Assembly: GCA_038217425.1 (NCBI GenBank) | Contig: JBBQPM010000123.1 | Location: forward strand, 1-20,207 | DNA from: JAIEPT01 sp038217425 | GTDB lineage: Bacteria; Planctomycetota; Planctomycetia; Gemmatales; Gemmataceae | DNA: 20,207 bases | Direction of reading: 5' to 3' | Shown here: piece by piece, positions 6,909-14,600 of the stretch | Numbering within the stretch: position 1 is the first letter of the stretch | How the letters are laid out: every line of letters starts with the position of its first letter | The notes under the pieces: generated by a model | Told to the model about the DNA's origin: nothing | The model's input: only the letters and a program-made list of their open reading frames with translations | The model's database searches: none | Position numbers and translations under genes: made by a program

Positions 6909-8728
6909 ACATGCCTTTCAACGAGGACCATTGGCCCTGTGCCGTTTTTTTCCGCGAAGAGTACGAGCGACGTCTCGCCGAGGGACGCGTTCGCATCGCC
7001 CAGAAACGCGTCGCAATCGGCGGACTGGCGCGCGACCTGGGCGCGACGCTCCCCGCTACCATCGCCCAACTCGAACAGACCGGCGCCCTGTTCGCCGACT
7101 ACGCCGTCGTCGTTTACGAGAACGACTCCGACGACGATACGCTGGCGCAGCTCAAGGCCTGGAGCGAACGCAACCCCCGCGTCACCATCTTGTCGGAGAC
7201 GCTGGAGAATCCGCGCTGGAGTTCGGTAAAAGATCCGCGCCGGACGCGCGACCTGGCGTACTATCGCAGCCAGGTGCAGGGCCGTATTTCTCGGGATTTT
7301 CGGCACTTCGACGCCGCCCTCATTGTCGATCTCGATCTTTCAGGCTGGAGCGCGGACGGGCTGGCGCATACGTTCGGGGCGGACGACTGGGACGCGGTGG
7401 GCAGCAACGGCATCTCGCTGTTCCATAATCGAGCGATGTACCTGGACGGATGGGCGCTGCGGGCCCTGGGCCACCCGGGAACGCACCCATCGACGCACGT
7501 CAACTCGGCCGTGTTGCCGCGCGGCGCGCCGCTGCAGCCCGTGCTCTCGTGCTTTGGCGGACTGGCTCTCTACGCCATGCCCGCGTTCGCGGCCGGACGC
7601 TACGACGGCTCCGACTGCGAGCATGTGACGTTTCACGAAAGCCTCAGGCAGGCTGGGTTTCCCCGGATCTTCCTCAATCCGAGCCAGATCGTCCGCTACC
7701 CGGCCTACGAGGTCATCGAGCCGCTTGCAATGGTTCCTGGCTGGCTGGGCGAGGAAGCTGCGCCGAAGCAGGCAACGGTAATCACCTCGACAGGGGAGTT
7801 CCATCCAACCGCGTACAAGCGTATCTTTGAAACGCCGGCCATTCCGATTCGGCAAGACGCAAACACGGAACTGCATATGCTTGTCTGCGAAGGAGACGTG
7901 CAGCGCGCTTTCTGGTCGATCAAGTCCTTCTACCGATACGCAAAGCTTCGGATCGGACTGGCCATCCACGACGACGGCTCGTTGTCGCCGAGTTCGAAGG
8001 CGCGGTTCGCGGAACACTTTCCCGGTTGCCGACTTTACACGGGCCACGACGCCGCCATCCTCCAGCGGTTGGAAGGCTTTCCCCTGTGTCAATACTTTCG
8101 CAAGAACCATTTCATGGCGCGGAAGTTGATCGACGTCTTGCTGACGGCGCAGACGAACTATGTTTTGGGAACGGATTCGGACGTGCTCTGGTTTCGCGCC
8201 TCGCCGGTCGTGACTTCCTGCATTCGGGAACGAAAGCCGTTTTACCAGGACGGCGGAGCCGAGGCGTACGTGCGCAATCGCAAGTTCATGGAGGACGATC
8301 TCGATCTGCATCCCGCGCCGGATTGCAACGCCGGCGTCGTGGGTTACCCAGTTGCCGACTTTCGCGACTTCGCGTTTCTCGAAACGGCGCTGGAGCGTCT
8401 CATCAACGTCCCCGCCCATCGAGCGAGCATGAGCATCGGCTTTCGCAACAAGCATGTGAAACCCGAATCGACCGACTGGAACGAGAAGCTCTGCTGGTGG
8501 GTCATGGAGCAAACGCTCTACGCCCTGCTATTCGGCCGTGCGACCGCCGTCGAACGACTCAACAATTGGCCGGGTCACGGCGTTGCGCATCAATTCCCCG
8601 GCGCGCCGCTCACGGCGAACACAGCCCTGGTTCACTACATCTCCGACAGCTTCCATAAGGCGTTCTTCGAGGTTGGGGTAGAGCACCTACTCGGGCGCGG
8701 CTTCCTCGCCCCCAACGAGGCGCCATGA
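6905..8728 (+). CDS. Two-domain glycosyltransferase (two GT-A-like modules in tandem)
   Basis: This 607-residue protein appears to join two GT-A-type transferases. Module 1 (about 1-310) has VVVYENDSDDDT (68-79) after the first strand, then an acidic metal-site motif VDLDLSGW (141-148) and a downstream GGLALYAMPAF/DCEHVTFHESL segment. The layout recalls the GT69/CMT1 and Anp1-like mannosyltransferases, without certainty. Module 2 (about 321-607) starts ELHMLVCEGD, has a DxD-type motif TDSDVLWF (423-430) and ends with DCNAGVVGY and VMEQTLYALLF segments seen in GT8/GT77-like folds. No signal peptide or membrane segment is present. The ATG at 6905 is the first clear start; a second ATG at 6911 is possible. 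The stop overlaps the next start (ATGA at 8725-8728). It probably adds two consecutive sugars to a growing glycan, which is inference. Confidence 0.72.
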   Translation: MNMPFNEDHWPCAVFFREEYERRLAEGRVRIAQKRVAIGGLARDLGATLPATIAQLEQTGALFADYAVVVYENDSDDDTLAQLKAWSERNPRVTILSETLENPRWSSVKDPRRTRDLAYYRSQVQGRISRDFRHFDAALIVDLDLSGWSADGLAHTFGADDWDAVGSNGISLFHNRAMYLDGWALRALGHPGTHPSTHVNSAVLPRGAPLQPVLSCFGGLALYAMPAFAAGRYDGSDCEHVTFHESLRQAGFPRIFLNPSQIVRYPAYEVIEPLAMVPGWLGEEAAPKQATVITSTGEFHPTAYKRIFETPAIPIRQDANTELHMLVCEGDVQRAFWSIKSFYRYAKLRIGLAIHDDGSLSPSSKARFAEHFPGCRLYTGHDAAILQRLEGFPLCQYFRKNHFMARKLIDVLLTAQTNYVLGTDSDVLWFRASPVVTSCIRERKPFYQDGGAEAYVRNRKFMEDDLDLHPAPDCNAGVVGYPVADFRDFAFLETALERLINVPAHRASMSIGFRNKHVKPESTDWNEKLCWWVMEQTLYALLFGRATAVERLNNWPGHGVAHQFPGAPLTANTALVHYISDSFHKAFFEVGVEHLLGRGFLAPNEAP

Positions 8729-9732
8729 TTCCCGACGCCAGGTTCCGTATCGAGTCGGACGCCCAACCGGACCTCACCGCCATCCATCGCCACGGCTGGG
8801 CGTACGCCCTCGACGCCCTCGCGCCGCTGCACCATCGCCAGGGCGTTTGGCTCGATAGCTTCGTCGAGCGCTCATTCCTCTGGAAGGAAGCCGACGAACT
8901 CAAACGCGGCCGCATCCCGTACCGGCATCCGTGGGTCGGCATCTTGCACAACCCGCCCGACGTGCCTGCCTGGCACGACGTCCGCAGTGCGCCAGCCACG
9001 CTGCTGGCCAAGGAGTCGTTTTGCGAAAGTCTGCGCACCTGTCGCGGGCTGTTCGTCCTGTCGGAGTACGTCGGCGCCTGGCTTCGGCAGCGTGTGGACG
9101 TCCCGGTGGTCGCGCTGCGCCATCCCAGTCCATGCGAATCCCCGCGCTTCACGCTGGAGCGATCCCGCGCCAATCAGACGCCCAGGCTGGTGCAGATCGG
9201 TTGGTGGCTGCGCCGGCTCCATTCGATTGCCGAACTCCCGCTACGGCGTTTGCGGAAAACAATGCTGCTGCCAAACCACAATTACTTCCCGCGCGTGCTG
9301 CAGCGCGAACGCGACGTGCTGGGCAAAACCGAGGCGGCGCTCGCGGACGTCGATCTGATTCCGCAACTCGCCAACGACGCCTACGATGAGATGCTCGCTG
9401 CGAATGTGGCGTTCGTGCATCTGTTCGACTCCAGCGCCAACAACGCGATCATCGAATGCATCGCCCGGCACACGCCCATCGTCGTCAATCGCTTGCCCGC
9501 GGTCGTTGAGTATCTGGGCGCGGAGTACCCGCTCTACTTCGACACGCTCGAGGAAGCCGCGGCCAAGGCGGAATGTCCGCAGACAGTCGCGGCCGCACAT
9601 CGGTATCTCGTGAACTTGCCCAAAGATTGGCTCAGCGGCACGTCGTTCCGGGAGGCGATCGTCCGATCGTCGATCTATCGAGCGCTCCCAAATCCCGCGC
9701 CGACGTTACCCCGCGAGGACGTACATTCGTGA
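8725..9732 (+). CDS. GT-B-like glycosyltransferase, intact copy of a tandem pair
   Basis: This 335-residue protein lacks a signal peptide. Conserved-looking blocks are GVWLDSFVERSFLWK, ILHNPPDVPAW, GLFVLSEYVGAWLR followed by LRHPSP, then IGWWLRRL. The block SSANNAIIECIARHTPIVVN (236-255) corresponds to the nucleotide-sugar loop of GT-B enzymes, with E244 in the usual acidic position, followed by PAVVEYLGAEYPLYF. I take it as a GT-B glycosyltransferase of an uncharacterised subgroup; no defined family could be named. The ATG at 8725 overlaps the previous stop (ATGA), and its own TGA overlaps the GTG of the next copy (GTGA at 9729-9732). It is strongly similar along its length to the next gene, by eye well over half identical in several blocks, so the two arose by tandem duplication. 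Confidence 0.72.
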   Translation: MIPDARFRIESDAQPDLTAIHRHGWAYALDALAPLHHRQGVWLDSFVERSFLWKEADELKRGRIPYRHPWVGILHNPPDVPAWHDVRSAPATLLAKESFCESLRTCRGLFVLSEYVGAWLRQRVDVPVVALRHPSPCESPRFTLERSRANQTPRLVQIGWWLRRLHSIAELPLRRLRKTMLLPNHNYFPRVLQRERDVLGKTEAALADVDLIPQLANDAYDEMLAANVAFVHLFDSSANNAIIECIARHTPIVVNRLPAVVEYLGAEYPLYFDTLEEAAAKAECPQTVAAAHRYLVNLPKDWLSGTSFREAIVRSSIYRALPNPAPTLPREDVHS

Positions 9733-10699
9733 GCGGCAAGATTCTGCTCGACATGAGCGCGCAACCCGACTACCGCGGCCGGCATCGAGGCGGCTGGCCC
9801 TACGCCCTCCAGGCGCTGACGCCCCTGCATCACCCGGCCGGCATTTGGCTCGATTCCTTCGTCGAACGCGCCTTCCTCTGGAAACACGCGGAAGAGCGAA
9901 GTCTCGGGCGCATCCCTTACCTTCGGCCCTGGATCGGATTCATACACAATCCACCCCGAATCCCCGCCTGGTATCCTGCACGTCCCGGTCCGCATCCGCA
10001 TTACTGGCTCAACCTGATCTCCAGGCGAGTCTGCCGGCGTGCCGCGGTCTCTTCGCGCTCTCGGAATCGCTGGCGAACTGGCTTCGCACCCGACTCGACG
10101 TCCCCGTGGAAGTGCTGAAGCATCCGTCGCCGCGCTCGTCGGTCAACTTCACGCTGGAGCGTTGGCGCGCCAACCCCGAACCGAAGGTCGTCCATATCGG
10201 CTGGTGGTTGCGGCGCCTGCGGGCGTTCTTCGAACTCCCGGTTTCGCGCCTCGGCAAGGTCATGCTCACGCCGAAAAATCCGCGCTTTCGCGAAGTGTTC
10301 GCGGACGAGCAAAAGACGTTCGGCCCCTTTCCCAATCCCGAACGGGTCCAACTCCTCGAGTACTTGCCGCCGCTGGAATACGACCGTGTTCTGTCGCAGA
10401 ACATTGCCTTCATCGAGTTGCTAAACACCAGCGCGAACAACGCGATCGTCGAATGCATCGCGCGAAACACGCCGATCCTGGTCAATCCGCTCCCCGCCGT
10501 CGTCGAGTATTTGGGCGCGGACTATCCGCTCTACCACGAGAGTCCCGAGGAGGCGGCGGCCAAAGCGGAATGCCCGGAAACCGTCGCAGCGGCGTATCGC
10601 CATTTGCAGGCGCTCGACAAGTCCTGGCTGAAGGACGCGTTCTTTCGCGAAACATTCGCGGCCTCGGCAATCTACCGCGGGTTGCCGGATCCCGCCTAA
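9729..10699 (+). pseudogene. Frameshifted tandem duplicate of the preceding glycosyltransferase
   Basis: The reading starts at GTG 9729, coupled to the previous stop by GTGA; an in-frame ATG at 9753 is an alternative. It gives GIWLDSFVERAFLWK and FIHNPPRIPAW, matching the intact copy, up to about 9971. From about 10001 the match (LLAQPDLQASLPACRGLF, HIGWWLRRL, TSANNAIVECIARNTPILVN, PAVVEYLGADYPLYH) continues in another frame to the TAA at 10697-10699. Between the Trp codon ending at 9971 and the Leu codon at 10001 there are 29 nt against 27 in the paralogue, so the change is equivalent to +2 or -1. Unshifted translation stops at 10118 after 129 residues. No slippery heptamer is visible. Both halves keep the family motifs with no other stop, so this is a recent indel or a sequence error rather than an old relic. 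Confidence 0.8.
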
Positions 10700-11640
10700 C
10701 CATCGTCGCGGCGCAAGGCGAAGTAATCGCGGACGTAGGCATGCATCTCGGGCTTGTCGCTGTTCCAGCGCCACAGGCCGTGTTCGTCGAGAGCGATGTC
10801 GGTCTCCGGGTCGAAATCGAAGCGGAGCATGTCCAGGTGTCTGTCGCGATAGCGCCGTTTCGAAAGCTCTCCGTGCCAGCAATGGTAGGCCAAACCGGGG
10901 ACGAAGCCGAGCCGACCGCGCACGGCCGCGAAAAATGCTTCCGCCCACCGCAGGTAATGTCGGCGCCGAAGCGGCATCATCTGATGGTCGGCAACGGAGA
11001 CTTCGGAATGCCCCAGTGCGGCAAACGACGTCAAACGATCGCCACCTCCCAGGATGCTGGCGTCGTAGGCGAAATGCGTTAAATCGCGCCGGAAGGCCCA
11101 GGCGATCCCCGATAAACCCCGCATCAAACGCATCGGCCTGGACTGTGGCGGACCTTCCGGAAGTCGCTTGAGTTCGCTGATGGAAATTCCCCGACTGAGA
11201 AGATAAGCGATGCCTTGCCCCGTCGCGAATGGTTCGCGCCGGGCTTCCTCGAGCGTTTCGTCCGGGAGTAGGTCCATCACTTCCGAGGAAAGTTGCACGA
11301 GCGGATATTCGTCGAGCAGCCGACTCGCACTCTCCGCCCAGTTCGCGTTCTCGAAGACGAGGTCGCTGTCAATCCACGCCGCCTTGGTGCATGCCGACGG
11401 CAAATGGCCGACCGCGAGATTTAGCGCGCGTTCCTTCTGCCACATGACATCGCCGCCGGGGAGTTGCACCAGGATATCGGCGTCGCCGGGCCCCAGTTCG
11501 AAGTGCCCGTCGTAGCCGATCTCGACCGCGACCAGCGGCACGTTCAGGCGCTGCCGAAACGTGCGATAGTTCTGCAGCAATCGTGCGTAGCGCTGCGGAT
11601 TGAAGAACGCCGTGATCGCCCAAAGCGGAGACGCGGACAT
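10696..11640 (-). CDS. GT-A-type glycosyltransferase-like protein
   Basis: This 314-residue protein opens with WAITAFFNP, a typical first strand of GT-A enzymes. It carries AAWIDSDLVFEN with a DxD motif (D91-S92-D93) for metal and nucleotide-sugar binding, and later GIAWAFRRDL followed by YDASILGGGDRLTSFA (192-207), which resembles the acceptor/catalytic GGxD region of GT2/GT7-like transferases. It has no signal peptide or membrane segment. The ATG at 11640 is preceded by GAGG about 10 nt upstream. It is in the same direction as the FG-GAP gene, 53 bp downstream of it, but has its own candidate promoter in that gap. Its TAG shares bases with the TAA of the converging glycosyltransferase copy. 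It probably belongs functionally with the glycan locus. Family assignment below GT-A is uncertain. Confidence 0.72.
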   Translation of the reverse strand: MSASPLWAITAFFNPQRYARLLQNYRTFRQRLNVPLVAVEIGYDGHFELGPGDADILVQLPGGDVMWQKERALNLAVGHLPSACTKAAWIDSDLVFENANWAESASRLLDEYPLVQLSSEVMDLLPDETLEEARREPFATGQGIAYLLSRGISISELKRLPEGPPQSRPMRLMRGLSGIAWAFRRDLTHFAYDASILGGGDRLTSFAALGHSEVSVADHQMMPLRRRHYLRWAEAFFAAVRGRLGFVPGLAYHCWHGELSKRRYRDRHLDMLRFDFDPETDIALDEHGLWRWNSDKPEMHAYVRDYFALRRDDG

Positions 11641-11659
11641 GTACCGTTAACCTCGTCGA

Positions 11660-11688
11660 AGTATACGATCGCCGGGAAGCCAGTTCCC
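11660..11688 (-). promoter_or_regulatory. Candidate promoter for the single-domain glycosyltransferase
   Basis: On the minus strand TATACT (11665 to 11660) is a good -10 word. The hexamer 17 nt upstream is GGGAAC (11688 to 11683), which does not fit a sigma-70 -35 but recalls the GGAAC word of ECF-sigma promoters. The adjoining GGCGATCGTATACTT closely matches the element at 6834-6848 (13 of 15 bases). The resulting leader would be short (about 13 nt) and holds the GAGG ribosome binding site. Confidence 0.4.
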
Positions 11689-11689
11689 G
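11673..11689. repeat. Short inverted repeat just after the FG-GAP gene stop
   Basis: GGGAA (11674-11678), loop GCCAG, TTCCC (11684-11688), extended by a C-G pair to 6 bp. It lies 5 bp past the stop of the FG-GAP gene and overlaps the -35 region of the downstream candidate promoter. No T-run follows, so it is at best a weak terminator; an operator is equally possible. Confidence 0.3.
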
Positions 11690-11693
11690 CGCA

Positions 11694-14600
11694 TCAGTCG
11701 AGGCGTAGCGCAGTACCACGGTTGCGTTTGCGTCGGCGTTCGAGGATCCGCCAGCGGTCCATTATCTCCGAGCAGGGTAACACGAGCATCCCCAGCAGCC
11801 AAACCGCCGCGGTCAACGACGGCGGGGTCGTCGGTCCGTCCAGAATCGGCGCCGAAAGCACGGGCTCTCCTAAATCCACGCTCGGCACAACCTCCGCCGA
11901 CTCGACAGGGGCGAGCACGTAGTCGGCTCCCTTCTGCCAGGCTGCCATCACCGCGGCCTTCGTCACCATCTCGGGAAGCGCCGGCGTCGGCGGCGGGACG
12001 GGATCGGGTTCTTCGAGGTTCAGAAGCAAGATCTCGCCAGGGAGAACGGGCGCCGGCGCCTCCTCCGAGTCGCGGAGGTCGACGTTGCTCCAGTCACCGC
12101 CGAAGAGCGATTGCGTCGTCGTGAAGAAGAGGCCGTCGGAAACCAACGGGGACGCGGTGCTGGCCACGAAACGGCTGCTGAAGAACGCGCGGACGAAGTT
12201 CACGGCATCTTCGGAGAAGAGGAACAACCCGACGGGGAACCCGGGACTGGGGGGCAAGAAGTCGAACGACGCCTCGGCGGGGGCCGGGCCGAACGTCGCC
12301 AAGAGGACGGCGATCTCCGATCCGGCCTGGGAGCCATACACGTGAAATTGGCTCCCCGCGGCGACGAGGGCGAGGTCGGAGAGATTGGGGAGCATCGTCT
12401 GCGAGAGGACGCCCCCGAACTCGAAGCCGCCGCCGAAGCGTCCCAGGAGGATTTCCAGGGAGCCGTCTCCCGCGTTGGCGAGGAGAATGTCGCCGATGCC
12501 GTCGTTGTTGAAATTCACCGACAGCGCGCTCGTGACGAGATGGCCCTGGGTGAAGAAGGTCGTGATGACCGGGGCGACCATGAAGTTGGCAATGAGCGTC
12601 ACGGAATTGGAGCCCGTGTTGATGGTGACGAGATCGGCGGCGCCGTCGCCGTCGAAGTTGCCGACGAAGAGAACGCTGGGAGCCAGCCCGGTGGTAAAAG
12701 CGAGGGGCGCCTGGTTGATGAAGTAGCCGTCGCCGCGGTTGGGCAGGATGCTGGCCGAGCCGGAGTCGGCGTTGCTGACGATGATTTCGGGGAGCCCGTC
12801 GGCCGCGCCCGTGCCGTCGCGGCCGGTGACGTCGGCGATTTCGATGAACGCGGGCCCCAATCCGTCGGAACTTTGCCGCGGGCGGTAATCGAGCGTCCAG
12901 GAATTGCCGTCGGAGCGGCCCAGGAAAATGGAGAGGTCGTTGGAACCTTGATTGGCGACGACGAGGTCGGGGACGCCGTCGCCGTTGAGGTCGCCGACCG
13001 CGAGGCTGGAGGGATCGGTGCCGACGAAGTAGGTTTGCTTGGAACTCGAGTCGGGGGAGCCATCGGCCAGGAGGTTGTAAACGAGGACGGTGTTGGCGCC
13101 GCTGTTGGCGACGACGAGGTACGACGAAGCGCCGACGTGGACCACTTCCATCGGTCCTGGCGCTTCGATGCCGTCGTCTCGGTCCTGATACGCCGAGCGA
13201 GCGGCCACGGCCGGCGCGCCTCGGGCCGCGGATTGAGAGGCGAGCCGATCGCTGCCTTCATTGCTGAAGTAGAAGGTGTTGGCCTGGGCGCCTCGCGCCA
13301 CCGCGAGATGGACGCGCTGATCGACCCGGCGATAGGGAGAGAACGTCCCGTCGCCGTTGCCGGCAAGGATGAGAAGGTCGCCGAAACGGTTGCCGATGAG
13401 GAGATCGTCGATGCCGTCAGGTCCGCCCCCCCCGGGCCGGGAGACGTCGCCGATGGAGATGCCGGTCGGTTGATTGCCGGCGTCGTAGGAGGTGATCCGT
13501 TCAAACGCGCCGCCGCCCAGGTTGCGGTAGACGGAAACGCGTGCCGACTCGGTGCTGAGCACTGCCACGTGCGTTCGGTCGTCCCCGACGATAAATGACG
13601 ACGCGGCCAGAGCGGAGGGGACGTCCTCGGTGACGGTCGTCGAGGCGGCGCGGGGGTTGAAAAGCCCGCCCGTGCCGTCGCCCGAGAGGAGCGTAAACGA
13701 TCTGGATCCGGAATTAAGTACGACCAGATCCATCCCGGTTTCGCCGTCAAACTCGCCGGCGACGAGGCCGGCGGTTCCCTCCAGGGAATGGACGGCCGCG
13801 CGCACGCCGAAGTCGTCGAGGGCGTAGAGCCCAAGGCCGGCGCGGTAACGTTCTTCTTCTGCGAAGGCGCCGTCGCCTGCGTTCTTGAGGACCGAGACCT
13901 GTCCGGAATAGCGATCGGTCACCGCGATGTCGGTGAGCGTGCCGCGCTGAAGGAACGCGATCGACGAAGGATTGATGCCGACGAAATACACGCGTGGCGT
14001 TTCGAAGACGCCGGGCGCCGTTTGACGGCTGACGAAGACATGCTCGCTTCCCGCGGCCGTGATGACGAGATCGCTGGCGCCGTCTCCATCGAGATCCGCG
14101 GCGGCGAGATGCGCCGGGAGGAAGCCCACGGGCAAGAGGGGACCGCGGCTCGCGGTGAAGACGCCGTTCGCGTACCGGTAAAACGTGAAGCCCGCCTGGG
14201 CGGAGTCGGCGGAGGGGCTGCCGTCCAGCGCTACGAGGAACCACTCGCCGGAAGCGGTGCGTCCGAGAACGACGTCGCGTGCGGCATTGGCCGCTCCGGG
14301 GTTGAGCACGACGGGGGGACCGAACGCTCCGGGCTGGCCCGTGAGTCCCTTGCGAAAGAGAATTTGGCCGCGCTGGTTCAGAACGATCGAATCCGCGGCC
14401 TGGGCGCCGGAGAAATGGGCGAGCAGCGGCGTCGATTCCAGCGAGCTGGGCGCCAGGATGGGCGCGAAGAAGCCGCCGGCGCCGTTCCCTAGCAAGGGCG
14501 TGACGTCGGCGCTGTGGTAGTTGGCGGTGACCAGATCGAGTCGGCCGTCGCCGTTGAAATCGCCGACGATCAGGTCGTGCGGCTGCGTGCCGACGGGGAA

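Noticed and set aside
7340..8512. Minus-strand frame of 390 codons opposite the two-domain glycosyltransferase
   Set aside because: No start context or family motif, and the plus-strand frame has clear GT motifs and coupled neighbours.
9972..10001. Programmed ribosomal frameshift in the second glycosyltransferase copy
   Set aside because: No slippery X-XXY-YYZ heptamer or downstream pseudoknot is evident, and the intact paralogue needs no shift. An indel or sequencing error is simpler.
6834..11673. The inverted 15-bp elements as terminal repeats of a mobile cassette
   Set aside because: No transposase, no target-site duplication and no similarity outside the 15 bp. Each copy sits at promoter distance from a gene, so shared regulation explains it better.
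12111..13598. Plus-strand frame of 495 codons opposite the FG-GAP gene
   Set aside because: Its repetitive Val/Ala/Glu/Asp pattern (EIADDE, AVAVEV) is the mirror image of the FG-GAP codons on the other strand.
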